Assembly: GCA_936450465.1 (NCBI GenBank)
Contig: OW388296.1
Coordinates: 42,636,448-42,700,447 of the forward strand
Length of the DNA: 64,000 nucleotides
From: Gibbula magus
Lineage: Eukaryota; Mollusca; Gastropoda; Trochida; Trochidae
Direction of reading: 5' to 3'
This document shows, piece by piece, positions 36,261 to 49,400 of the stretch. The translations under genes were made by a program, and so were the position numbers. Each line of letters opens with the position of its first letter. Position 1 is the first letter of the stretch. The notes beneath the pieces are model-generated. The model saw only the letters and a program-made list of their open reading frames with translations, had not been told where the DNA came from and ran no database searches.

Positions 36261-36495
36261 CCAATTTGGCCAAAAATCACGGAAATTATTCTAACTCAAA
36301 GATGAGCACAAACTACTTTTTTTGGACAGCGAGGCTAATAACTTTCTTCAAACTGCATATTTCAGGACCAAACTTGGCTGATATGTGCATTACCTTGTGT
36401 TCTATCGAATGGTTATTTCTCATTTTCTCTATCTGTGTTACTTTTTAATCTAAATTCACTCTTACAGAGAGTCGCATAGCCAATTTGGCCGGAAA

Positions 36496-37420
36496 TTATT
36501 CTAAGTCAAAGACGAGAACAAACTACATTTCTTCACAGCGAGGCTAATAACTTCATCAAACTGCATATTTCATTACCAAACTTGGCTGAGATGTGCATTA
36601 CCTTGTGTTCTATCGAATGGTTATTTCCGATTTCTTCTATCTGTCTTACTTTATAATCTATATTCACTCTTACAAAACATTCGCATAGCCAATTTGGCCA
36701 AAAATCACGGAAATTATTCTAAGTCAAAGATGAGCACAAACTACATTTCTTGAGAGCGAGGCTAATAACTTTCTTCAAACTGCATATTTCAGGACCAAAC
36801 TTGGCTGATATGTGCATTACCTTGTGTTCTATCGAATGGTTATTTCTCATTTTCTCTATCTGTGTTACTTTTTAATCTAAATTCACTCTTACAGAGAGTC
36901 GCATAGCCAATTTGGCCGGAAATTATTATAAGTCAAAGACGAGAACAAACTACATTTCTTCACAGCGAGGCTAATAACTTCATCAAACTGCATATTTCAT
37001 TACCAAACTTGGCTGAGATGTGCATTACCTTGTGTTCTATCGAATGGTTATTTCCGATTTCTTCTATCTGTCTTACTTTATAATCTATATTCACTCTTAC
37101 AAAACATTCGCAAAGCCAATTTGGCCAAAAATCACGGAAATTATTCTAAGTCAAAGATGAGCACAAACTACATTTCTTGAGAGCGAGGCTAATAACTTTC
37201 TTCAAACTGCATATTTCAGGACCAAACTTGGCTGATATGTGCATTACCTTGTGTTCTATCGAATGGTTATTTCTCATTTTCTCTATCTGTGTTACTTTTT
37301 AATCTAAATTCACTCTTACAGAAAGTCGCATAGCCAATTTGGCCGGAAATTATTCTAAGTCAAAGACGAGAACAAACTACATTTCTTCACAGCGAGGCTA
37401 ATAACTTCATCAAACTGCAT
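36496..37420 (+). repeat. 427-bp dimer sub-array inside domain 9, copy 1
   Basis: A K-type long monomer alternates with a short monomer carrying CTTCACAGCG, AACTTCATCAAAC (one base shorter than usual) and CATTACC. The starts 36,531, 36,958 and 37,385 are 427 bp apart. In the last unit CATTACC is replaced by CAGGACC. Confidence 0.85.
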
Positions 37421-38331
37421 ATTTCAGGACCAAACTTGGCTGATATGTGCATTACCTTGTGTTCTATCGAATGGTTATTTCGGATTTCCTCTATCTGTGT
37501 TACTTTTTAATCTATATTCACTCTTACAGAGAGTCTCATAGCCAATTTGGCCGAAATTTGTTCTAAGAAAAAAATGAGCACAAACTACATTTTTTGGACA
37601 GCGAGGCTAATAACTTTCTTCAAACTGCATATTTCATTACCAAACTTGGCTGAAATGTGCATTACCTTGTTGTCTATCGAATGGTTATTTCGGATTTCCT
37701 CCATCTGTGTTACTTTAAAATCTATATTCACTCTTACAGAGAGTCGCATAGCCAATTTGGCCGGAATTTTTTCTAAGTCAAAAATGAGCACAAACTACAT
37801 TTTTTGGACAGCGAGGCTAATAACTTTCTTCAAACTGCATATTGCAGGACCAAACTTGGCTGAAATGTGCATCACCTTGTGTTCTATCAAATGGTTATTT
37901 CTCATTTTCTCTATCTGTGTTACTTTTTAATCTATTTTCACTCTTACAGAGAGTCGCATAGCCAATTTGGCCGGAAACTATTCTAAGTCAAAGACGAGAA
38001 CAAACTACATTTCTTGAGAGCGAGGCTAATAACTTTCTTCAAACTGCATATTTCAGGACCAAACTTGGCTGAATTGTGCATTACCTTGTGTTCTATCGAA
38101 TAGTTATTTTGGATTTCCTCTTTCTGTGTTACTTTTTAATCTATATTCACTCTTACAGAGAGTCGCATAGCCAATTTGGCCGGAAATTATTCAAAGTAAA
38201 AGACGAGCACAAACTACATTTCTTGACAGCGAGGCTAATAACTTTCTTCAATCTGCATATTTCAGGACCAAACTTGGCTGAGATGTGCATTACCTTGTGT
38301 TCTATCGAATGGTTATTTCTGATTTCCTGTT

Positions 38332-38540
38332 TCTGTGTTACTTTTTAATCTATATTCACTCTTACAGAGAGTCGCATAGCCAATTTGGCCGGAAATTATT
38401 CTAAGTCAAAGACGAGTACAAACTACCTTTCTTGACAGCGAGGCTAATAACTTTCTTCAAACTGTATATTTCAGGACCAAACTTGGCTGATATGTGCATT
38501 ACCTTGTGTTCTATCGAATGGTTATTTCTCATTTTCTCTA
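38332..38540 (+). repeat. 209-bp monomer missing from the second HOR copy
   Basis: This monomer (GACGAGTACAAACTACC, CTCATTTTCTCTATC) is present in copy 1. In copy 2, TCTGTGTTA at 42,151-42,159 joins the left side (matching 38,332-38,340) to the right side (matching 38,541-38,549). The loss is exactly one repeat, with the join inside identical sequence, as expected for unequal exchange or slippage between adjacent monomers. Confidence 0.9.
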
Positions 38541-40314
38541 TCTGTGTTATTTTTTAATCTATATTCACTCTTACAGAGAGTCGCACAGCCAATTTGGCCG
38601 AAAATTATTCTAAGTCAAAGACGAGAACAAACTACATTTCTTGACAGCGAGGCTAATAACTTTGTTCAAACTGCATATTTCAGGACCAAACTTGGCTGAA
38701 ATGTGCACTACCTTGTGTTCTATCGAATGGTTATTTCGGATTTCCTCTTTCTATCTCACTTTTTAATCTATATTCACTCTTACAGAGAGTCGCATAGCCA
38801 ATTTGGACAAAAATCCTTTAACTTATTTTAAGTCAAAGACGAGCACAAACTACAATTCTTGACAGCGAGGCTAATAACTTTCTTCAAACTGCATATTTCA
38901 GGACCAAACTTGGCTGAGATGTGCGTTTCCTTGTGTTCTATCGAATGGTTATTTCGGATTTCCTCTATCTGTCTTCCTTTTAAATCTATATTCACTCATA
39001 GAGAGATTCGCATAGTCAATTTGGCCGTAAATTATTCTATGGCAAAAATGAGCACAAACTACATTTTTTGGACAGCGAGGCTAATAACTTTCTTCAAACT
39101 GCATATTGCAGGACCAAACTTGGCTGAAATGTGCATTACCTTGTGTTCTATCGAATGGTTATTTCGGATTTCCTCCATCTGTGTTACTTTTTAATCTATA
39201 TTCACTCTTACAGAGAGCCGCATAGCCAATTTGGCCAAAAATCACGGAAATTATTCTCAGTCAAAGACGAGAACAAACTACATTTCTTGACAGCGAGGCT
39301 AATAACTTTGTTCAAACTGCATATTTCAGGACCAAACTTGGCTGAATTGTGCATTACCTTGTGTTCTATCGAATGGTTATTTCGGATTTAATCTTTCTGT
39401 GTTACTTTTTAATCTATATTCACTCTTACAGAGAGTCGCATAGCCAATTTGGCCGGAAATTATTCTAAGTCAAAGACGAGAACAAACGACATTTCTTTAC
39501 AGCGAGGCTAATAACTTCATCAAACTGCATATTTCAGTACCAAACTTGGCTGAGATGTGCATTACCTTGTGTTCTATCGAATGGTTATTTCCGATTTCTT
39601 CTATCTGTCTTACTTTATAATCTATATTCACTCTTACAAAACATTCGCATAGCCAATTTGGCCAAAAATCACGGAAATTATTCTAAGTCAAAGATGAGAA
39701 CAAACTACATTTCTTGTGACCGAGTCTAATAACTTTGTTCAAACTGCATATTTCAGGACCAAACTTGGCTGAATTGTGCATTACCTTGTGTTCTATCGAA
39801 TGGTTATTTCGGATTTAATCTTTCTGTGTTACTTTTTAATCTATATTCACTCTTACAGAGAGTCGCATAGCCAATTTGGCCGGAAATTATTCTAAGTCAA
39901 AGACGAGAACAAACTACATTTCTTTACAGCGAGGCTAATAACTTCATCAAACTGCATATTTCAGTACCAAACTTGGCTGAGATGTGCATTACCTTGTGTT
40001 CTATCGAATGGTTATTTCCGATTTCTTCTATCTGTCTTACTTTATAATCTATATTCACTCTTACAAAACATTCGCATAGCCAATTTGGCCAAAAATCACG
40101 GAAATTATTCTAACTCAAAGATGAGCACAAACTACTTTTTTTGGACAGCGAGGCTAATAACTTTCTTCAAACTGCATATTTCAGGACCAAACTTGGCTGA
40201 TATGTGCATTACCTTGTGTTCTATCGAATGGTTATTTCTCATTTTCTCTATCTGTGTTACTTTTTAATCTAAATTCACTCTTACAGAGAGTCGCATAGCC
40301 AATTTGGCCGGAAA

Positions 40315-41250
40315 TTATTCTAAGTCAAAGACGAGAACAAACTACATTTCTTCACAGCGAGGCTAATAACTTCATCAAACTGCATATTTCATTACCAAAC
40401 TTGGCTGAGATGTGCATTACCTTGTGTTCTATCGAATGGTTATTTCCGATTTCTTCTATCTGTCTTACTTTATAATCTATATTCACTCTTACAAAACATT
40501 CGCATAGCCAATTTGGCCAAAAATCACGGAAATTATTCTAAGTCAAAGATGAGCACAAACTACATTTCTTGAGAGCGAGGCTAATAACTTTCTTCAAACT
40601 GCATATTTCAGGACCAAACTTGGCTGATATGTGCATTACCTTGTGTTCTATCGAATGGTTATTTCTCATTTTCTCTATCTGTGTTACTTTTTAATCTAAA
40701 TTCACTCTTACAGAGAGTCGCATAGCCAATTTGGCCGGAAATTATTATAAGTCAAAGACGAGAACAAACTACATTTCTTCACAGCGAGGCTAATAACTTC
40801 ATCAAACTGCATATTTCATTACCAAACTTGGCTGAGATGTGCATTACCTTGTGTTCTATCGAATGGTTATTTCCGATTTCTTCTATCTGTCTTACTTTAT
40901 AATCTATATTCACTCTTACAAAACATTCGCAAAGCCAATTTGGCCAAAAATCACGGAAATTATTCTAAGTCAAAGATGAGCACAAACTACATTTCTTGAG
41001 AGCGAGGCTAATAACTTTCTTCAAACTGCATATTTCAGGACCAAACTTGGCTGATATGTGCATTACCTTGTGTTCTATCGAATGGTTATTTCTCATTTTC
41101 TCTATCTGTGTTACTTTTTAATCTAAATTCACTCTTACAGAGAGTCGCATAGCCAATTTGGCCGGAAATTATTCTAAGTCAAAGACGAGAACAAACTACA
41201 TTTCTTCACAGCGAGGCTAATAACTTCATCAAACTGCATATTTCATTACC
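40315..41250 (+). repeat. 427-bp dimer sub-array inside domain 9, copy 2
   Basis: The counterpart of 36,496-37,420 at +3,819. CTTCACAGCG lies at 40,350, 40,777 and 41,204. All three units here keep CATTACC, unlike copy 1. The single-copy variants GAAATTATTATAAG and CGCAAAGCC occur at matching places in both copies. Confidence 0.85.
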
Positions 41251-42150
41251 AAACTTGGCTGAAATGTGCATTACCTTGTGTTCTATCGAATGGTTATTTC
41301 GGATTTCCTCTATCTGTGTTACTTTTTAATCTATATTCACTCTTACAGAGAGTCTCATAGCCAATTTGGCCGAAATTTGTTCTAAGAAAAAAATGAGCAC
41401 AAACTACATTTTTTGGACAGCGAGGCTAATAACTTTCTTCAAACTGCATATTTCATTACCAAACTTGGCTGAAATGTGCATTACCTTGTTGTCTATCGAA
41501 TGGTTATTTCGGATTTCCTCTATCTGTGTTACTTTAAAATCTATATTCACTCTTACAGAGAGTCGCATAGCCAATTTGGCCGGAATTTTTTCTAAGTCAA
41601 AAATGAGCACAAACTACATTTTTTGGACAGCGAGGCTAATAACTTTCTTCAAACTGCATATTGCAGGACCAAACTTGGCTGAAATGTGCATCACCTTGTG
41701 TTCTATCAAATGGTTATTTCTCATTTTCTCTATCTGTGTTACTTTTTAATCTATTTTCACTCTTACAGAGAGTCGCATAGCCAATTTGGCCGGAAACTAT
41801 TCTAAGTCAAAGACGAGAACAAACTACATTTCTTGAGAGCGAGGCTAATAACTTTCTTCAAACTGCATATTTCAGGACCAAACTTGGCTGAATTGTGCAT
41901 TACCTTGTGTTCTATCGAATAGTTATTTTGGATTTCCTCTTTCTGTGTTACTTTTTAATCTATATTCACTCTTACAGAGAGTCGCATAGCCAATTTGGCC
42001 GGAAATTATTCAAAGTAAAAGACGAGCACAAACTACATTTCTTGACAGCGAGGCTAATAACTTTCTTCAATCTGCATATTTCAGGACCAAACTTGGCTGA
42101 GATGTGCATTACCTTGTGTTCTATCGAATGGTTATTTCTGATTTCCTGTT

Positions 42151-42159
42151 TCTGTGTTA
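42151..42159 (+). repeat. Junction of the one-monomer deletion
   Basis: TCTGTGTTA is shared by both parental positions, so the breakpoint cannot be placed more precisely. Left of it the offset to copy 1 is 3,819, right of it 3,610. Confidence 0.9.
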
Positions 42160-43251
42160 TTTTTTAATCTATATTCACTCTTACAGAGAGTCGCACAGCC
42201 AATTTGGCCGAAAATTATTCTAAGTCAAAGACGAGAACAAACTACATTTCTTGACAGCGAGGCTAATAACTTTGTTCAAACTGCATATTTCAGGACCAAA
42301 CTTGGCTGAAATGTGCACTACCTTGTGTTCTATCGAATGGTTATTTCGGATTTCCTCTTTCTATCTCACTTTTTAATCTATATTCACTCTTACAGAGAGT
42401 CGCATAGCCAATTTGGACAAAAATCCTTTAACTTATTTTAAGTCAAAGACGAGCACAAACTACAATTCTTGACAGCGAGGCTAATAACTTTCTTCAAACT
42501 GCATATTTCAGGACCAAACTTGGCTGAGATGTGCGTTTCCTTGTGTTCTATCGAATGGTTATTTCGGATTTCCTCTATCTGTCTTCCTTTTAAATCTATA
42601 TTCACTCATAGAGAGATTCGCATAGTCAATTTGGCCGTAAATTATTCTATGGCAAAAATGAGCACAAACTACATTTTTTGGATAGCGAGGCTAATAACTT
42701 TCTTCAAACTGCATATTGCAGGACCAAACTTGGCTGAAATGTGCATTACCTTGTGTTCTATCGAATGGTTATTTCGGATTTCCTCCATCTGTGTTACTTT
42801 TTAATCTATATTCACTCTTACAGAGAGCCGCATAGCCAATTTGGCCAAAAATCACGGAAATTATTCTCAGTCAAAGACGAGAACAAACTACATTTCTTGA
42901 CAGCGAGGCTAATAACTTTGTTCAAACTGCATATTTCAGGACCAAACTTGGCTGAATTGTGCATTACCTTGTGTTCTATCGAATGGTTATTTCGGATTTA
43001 ATCTTTCTGTGTTACTTTTTAATCTATATTCACTCTTACAGAGAGTCGCATAGCCAATTTGGCCGGAAATTATTCTAAGTCAAAGACGAGAACAAACTAC
43101 ATTTCTTTACAGCGAGGCTAATAACTTCATCAAACTGCATATTTCAGTACCAAACTTGGCTGAGATGTGCATTACCTTGTGTTCTATCGAATGGTTATTT
43201 CCGATTTCTTCTATCTGTCTTACTTTATAATCTATATTCACTCTTACAAAA

Positions 43252-46200
43252 CATTCGCATAGCCAATTTGGCCAAAAATCACGGAAATTATTCTAAGTCA
43301 AAGATGAGAACAAACTACATTTCTTGTGACCGAGTCTAATAACTTTGTTCAAACTGCATATTTCAGGACCAAACTTGGCTGAATTGTGCATTACCTTGTG
43401 TTCTATCGAATGGTTATTTCGGATTTAATCTTTCTGTGTTACTTTTTAATCTATATTCACTCTTACAGAGAGTCGCATAGCCAATTTGGCCGGAAATTAT
43501 TCTAAGTCAAAGACGAGAACAAACTACATTTCTTTACAGCGAGGCTAATAACTTCATCAAACTGCATATTTCAGTACCAAACTTGGCTGAGATGTGCATT
43601 ACCTTGTGTTCTATCGAATGGTTATTTCCGATTTCTTCTATCTGTCTTACTTTATAATCTATATTCACTCTTACAAAACATTCGCATAGCCAATTTGGCC
43701 AAAAATCACGGAAATTATTCTAAGTCAAAGATGAGCACAAACTACATTTCTTGAGAGCGAGGCTAATAACTTTCTTCAAACTGCATATTTCAGGACCAAA
43801 CTTGGCTGAGATGTGCGTTACCTTGTGTTCTATCGAATGGTTATTCCGGATTTCCTCTACCTGTCTTACTTTTTAATCTATATTCACTCTTACAAAACAT
43901 TCGCATAGCCAATTTGGCCAAATATAACGGAAATTATTCTAAGTCAAAGATGAGCACAAACTACATTTCTTGAGAGCGAGGCTAATAACTTTCTTCAAAC
44001 TGCATATTTCAGGACAAAACTTGGCTGATATGTGCATTACCTTGTGTTCTATCGAATGGTTATTTCGGATTTCCTTTATCTGTTTTATTTTTTTAATCTA
44101 TATTCACTCTTACAGAGAGTCGCATAGCCAATTTGGCCGGAAATTATTCTAAGTCAAAGACGAGAACAAACTACATTTCTTGAGGGCGAGGCTAATAACA
44201 TTCTTCAAACTGCATATTTCAGCACCAAACTTGGCTGAAATGTGCATTACCTTGTTGTCTATCGAATGGTTATTTCGGATTTCCTCTTTCTATCTTACTT
44301 TTTAATCTATATTCACTCTTACAGAGAGTCGCATAGCCAATTTGGACAAAAATCACGAAAATTATTCTAAGTCAAAGATGAGAACAAACTACATTTCTTG
44401 TGAGCGAGTCTAATAACTTTGTTCAAACTGCATATTTCAGGACCAAACTTGGCTGAATTGTGCATTACCTTGTGTTCTATCGAATGGTTATTTCGGATTT
44501 AATATTTCTGTGTTACTTTTTAATCTATATTCACTCTTACAGAGAGTCGCATAGCCAATTTGGCCGGAAATTATTCTAAGTAAAAGACGAGCACAAACTA
44601 CATTTCTTGACAGCGAGGCTAATAACTTTCTTCAATCTGCATATTTCAGGACAAAACTTGGCTGATATGTGCATTACCTTGTGTTCTATCGAATGGTTAT
44701 TTCGGATTTCCTCTATCTGTTTTATTTTTTAATCTATATTCACTCTTACAGAGAGTCGCATAGCCAATTTGGCCGGAAATTATTCTAAGTCAAAGACGAG
44801 AACAAACTACATTTCTTGAGGGCGAGGCTAATAACATTCTTCAAACTGCATATTTCAGGACCAAACTTGGCTGAAATGTGCATTACCTTGTTGTCTATCG
44901 AATGGTTATTTCGGATTTCCTCTTTCTATCTTACTTTTTAATCTATATTCACTCTTACAGAGAGTCGCATAGCCAATTTGGCCAAAAATCACGAAAATTA
45001 TTCTAAGTCAAAGATGAGAACAAACTACATTTCTTGTGAGCGAGTCTAATAACTTTGTTCAAACTGCATATTTCAGGACCAAACTTGGCTGAATTGTGCA
45101 TTACCTTGTGTTCTATCGAATGGTTATTTCGGATTTAATCTTTCTGTGTTACTTTTTAATCTATATTCACTCTTACAGAGAGTCGCATAGCCAATTTGGC
45201 CGGAAATTATTCTAAGTCAAAGACGAGAACAAACTACATTTCTTTACAGCGAGGCTAATAACTTCATCAAACTGCATATTTCAGTACCAAACTTGGCTGA
45301 GATGTGCATTACCTTGTGTTCTATCGAATGGTTATTTCCGATTTCTTCTATCTGTCTTACTTTATAATCTATATTCACTCTTACAAAACATTCGCATAGC
45401 CAATTTGGCCAAAAATCACGGAAATTATTCTAAGTCAAAGATGAGCACAAACTACATTTCTTGAGAGCGAGGCTAATAACTTTCTTCAAACTGCATATTT
45501 CAGGACCAAACTTGGCTGAGATGTGCGTTACCTTGTGTTCTATCGAATGGTTATTCCGGATTTCCTCTACCTGTCTTACTTTTTAATCTATATTCACTCT
45601 TACAAAATATTCGCATAACCAATTTGGCCAAAAATCACGGAAATTATTCTAAGTCAAAGATGAGCACAAACTACATTTCTTGAGAGCGAGGCTAATAACT
45701 TTCTTCAAACTGCATATTTCAGGACAAAACTTGGCTGATATGTGCATTACCTTGTGTTCTATCGAATGGTTATTTCGGATTTCCTCTATCTGTTTTATTT
45801 TTTAATCTATATTCACTCTTACAGAGAGTCGCATAGCCAATTTGGCCGGAAATTATTCTAAGTCAAAGACGAGAACAAACTACATTTCTTGAGGGCGAGG
45901 CTAATAACATTCTTCAAACTGCATATTTCAGGACCAAACTTGGCTGAAATGTGCATTACCTTGTTGTCTATCGAATGGTTATTTCGGATTTCCTCTTTCT
46001 ATCTTACTTTTTAATCTATATTCACTCTTACAGAGAGTCGCATAGCCAATTTGGACAAAAATCACGAAAATTATTCTAAGTCAAAGATGAGAACAAACTA
46101 CATTTCTTGTGAGCGAGTCTAATAACTTTGTTCAAACTGCATATTTCAGGACCAAACTTGGCTGAATTGTGCATTACCTTGTGTTCTATCGAATGGTTAT

Positions 46201-46475
46201 TTCGGATTTAATCTTTCTGTGTTACTTTTTAATCTATATTCACTCTTACAGAGAGTCGCATAGCCAATTTGGCCGGAAATTATTCTAAGTAAAAGACGAG
46301 CACAAACTACATTTCTTGACAGCGAGGCTAATAACTTTCTTCAATCTGCATATTTCAGGACAAAACTTGGCTGATATGTGCATTACCTTGTGTTCTATCG
46401 AATGGTTATTTCGGATTTCCTCTATCTGTTTTATTTTTTAATCTATATTCACTCTTACAGAGAGTCGCATAGCCA
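43252..46475 (+). repeat. Domain 10: 1,710-bp HOR (8 monomers)
   Basis: Copy 1 runs about 43,252-44,961 and copy 2 about 44,962-46,475 (incomplete). ATGTGCGTTACC with GGTTATTCCGGATTTCC and CTCTACCTGTC occurs at 43,811 and 45,521. TTTCTTTACAGCG with AACTTCATC also recurs at +1,710. The unit combines K-type monomers with the 636-bp trimer types of domain 8b. Its left end overlaps the right end of domain 9, which shares the same monomers. Visible differences include GGCCAAATATAACGG (43,917), where copy 2 has AAAAATCAC, and CTTTATCTG (44,075), where copy 2 has CTCTATCTG. Confidence 0.87.
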
Positions 46476-49400
46476 ATTTGGCAAAAAATCACGGAAATTA
46501 TTCTAAGTCAAAGATGAGCACAAACTACATTTCTTGAGGGCGAGGCTAATAACATTCTTCAATCTGCATATTTCAGGACAAAACTTGGCTGATATGTGCA
46601 TTACCTTGTGTTCTATCGAATGGTTATTTCGGATTTCCTCTATCTGTGTTACTTTTTAATCTATATTCACTCTTACAGAGAGTCGCATAGCCAATTTGGC
46701 CGGAAATTATTCTAAGTAAAACACGAGCACAAACTACATTTCTTGAGAGCGAGGCTAATAAATTTCTTCAATCTGCATATTTCAGGACAAAACTTGGCTG
46801 ATATGTGCATTACCTTGTGTTCTATCGAATGGTTATTTCGGATTTCCTCTATCTGTTTTATTTTTTAATCTATATTCACTCTTACAGAGAGTCGCATAGC
46901 CAATTTGGCCGGAAATTATTCTAAGTCAAAGACGAGAACAAACTACATTTCTTGTGAGCGAGTCTAATAACTTTGTTCAAACTGCATATTTCAGGACCAA
47001 ACTTGGCTGAAATGTGCATTACCTTGTTGTCTATCGAATGGTTATTTCGGATTTCCTCTTTCTATCTTACTTTTTAATCTATATTCACTCTTACAGAGAG
47101 TCGCATAACCAATTTGGACAAAAATCACGAACATTATTCTAAGTCAAAGATGAGAACAAACTACATTTCTTGTGAGCGAGACTAATAACTTTGTTCAAAC
47201 TGCATATTTCAGGACCAAACTTGGCTGAATTGTGCATTACCTTGTGTTCTATCGAATGGTTATTTCGGATTTAATCTTTCTGTGTTACTTTTTAATCTAT
47301 ATTCACTCTTACAGAGAGTCGCATAGCCAATTTGGCCGGAAATTATTCTAAGTAAAAGACGAGCACAAACTACATTTCTTGAGAGCGAGGCTAATAACTT
47401 TCTTCAATCTGCATATTTAAGGACCAAACTTGGCTGAGATGTGCATTACCTTGTGTTCTATCGAATGGTTATTTCGGATTGCCTGTTTCTGTGTTACTTT
47501 TTAATCTATATTCACTCTTACAGAGAGTCGCATAGCCAATTTGGCCGGAAATTTTTCTAAGTCAAAGACGAGTACATACTACATTTCTTGACAGCGAGGC
47601 TAATAACTTTCTTCAAACTGTATATTTCAGGACCAAACTTGGCTGATATGTGCATTACCTTGTGTTCTATCGAATGGTTATTTCGGATTTCCTCTATCTG
47701 TCTTCCTTTTATATCTATATTCACTCATAGAGAGACTCGCATAGTCAATTTGGCCGTAAATTATTCTATGTCAAAAATGAGCACAAACTACATTTTTTGG
47801 ACAGCGAGGGTAATAACTTTCTTCAATCTGCACATTTCAGGACCAAACTTGGCTGAAATGTGCACTACCTTGTGTTCTATCAAATGATTATTTCGGATTT
47901 CCTCTATCTATCTTACTTTTTAATCTATATTCACTCTTACAGAGAGTCGCATAACCAATTTGGCCAAAAATCACGGAAATTATTCTAAGTCAAAGACGAG
48001 AACAAACTAAATTTCTTGAGAGCGAGGCTAATAACTTTCTTCAAATTGCATATTTCAGGACCAAACTTGGCTTAATTGTGCATTACCTTGTGTTCTATCG
48101 AATGGTTATTTCTCATTTTCTCTATCTGTGTTACTTTTTAATCTATATTCACTCTTACAGAGAGTCGCATAGCCAATTTGGACAAAAATCACGAAAATTA
48201 TTCTAAGTCAAAGATGAGAACAAACTACATTTCTTGTGAGCGAGTCTAATAACTTTGTTCAAACTGCATATTTCAGGACCAAACTTGGCTGAATTGTGCA
48301 TTACCTTGTGTTCTATCGAATGGTTATTTCGGATTTAATCTTTCTGTGTTACTTTTTAATCTATATTCACTCTTACAGAGAGTCGCATAGCCAATTTGGC
48401 CGGAAATTATTCTAAGTAAAAGACGAGCACAAACTACATTTCTTGACAGCGAGGCTAATAACTTTCTTCAATCTGCATATTTCAGGACAAAACTTGGCTG
48501 ATATGTGCATTACCTTGTGTTCTATCGAATGGTTATTTCGGATTTCCTCTATCTGTTTTATTTTTTAATCTATATTCACTCTTACAGAGAGTCGCATAGC
48601 CAATTTGGCCGGAAATTATTCTAAGTCAAAGACGAGAACAAACTACATTTCTTGAGAGCGAGGCTAATAACATTCTTCAAACTGCATATTTCAGGACCAA
48701 ACTTGGCTGAAATGTGCATTACCTTGTTGTCTATCGAATGGTTATTTCGGATTTCCTCTTTCTATCTTACTTTTTAATCTATATTCACTCTTACAGAGAG
48801 TCGCATAGCCAATTTGGCCAAAAATCACGGAAATTATTCTAAGTCAAAGATGAGCACAAACTACATTTCTTGAGGGCGAGGCTAATAACATTCTTCAATC
48901 TGCATATTTCAGGACAAAACTTGGCTGATATGTGCATTACCTTGTGTTCTATCGAATGGATATTTCGGATTTCCTCTATCTGTGTTACTTTTTAATCTAT
49001 ATTCACTCTTACAGAGAGTCGCATAGCCAATTTGGCCGGAAATTATTCTAAGTAAAACACGAGCACAAACTACATTTCTTGAGAGCGAGGCTAATAAATT
49101 TCTTCAATCTGCATATTTCAGGACAAAACTTGGCTGATATGTGCATTACCTTGTGTTCTATCGAATGGTTATTTCGGATTTCCTCTATCTGTTTTATTTT
49201 TTAATCTATATTCACTCTTACAGAGAGTCGCATAGCCAATTTGGCCGGAAATTATTCTAAGTCAAAGACGAGAACAAACTACATTTCTTGTGAGCGAGTC
49301 TAATAACTTTGTTCAAACTGCATATTTCAGGACCAAACTTGGCTGAAATGTGCATTAACTTGTTGTCTATCGAATGGTTATTTCGGATTTCCTCTTTCTA

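Larger units (their letters stand above)
36195..43723 (+). repeat. Domain 9: 3,819-bp HOR (18 monomers), second copy 3,610 bp
   Basis: Copy 1 is about 36,195-40,013 and copy 2 about 40,014-43,623, with 100 bp of a third to 43,723. Offsets of 3,819 hold for TTCTAACTCAAAG (36,288/40,107), CTTCACAGCG (36,531/40,350) and GGAATTTTTTCTAAG (37,764/41,583). From 38,541/42,151 onward the offset is 3,610, because copy 2 lacks one monomer. Inside each copy a 427-bp dimer (CTTCACAGCG at 36,531, 36,958, 37,385) forms a nested level. Copies are nearly identical. One patch near 37,425/41,245 differs in several bases (CAGGACC/CATTACC, GATATG/GAAATG). Confidence 0.92.

Noticed and set aside
37547..37930. Open frame of 127 codons, nearly repeated at 41,366-41,749, as a possible gene
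   Set aside because: It spans about two satellite monomers. The same peptide pieces occur in dozens of frames across the window on both strands. Monomer lengths of 209 and 218 both shift the frame by 2 at each repeat, so no frame is maintained. No start context, domain or codon signal is visible.
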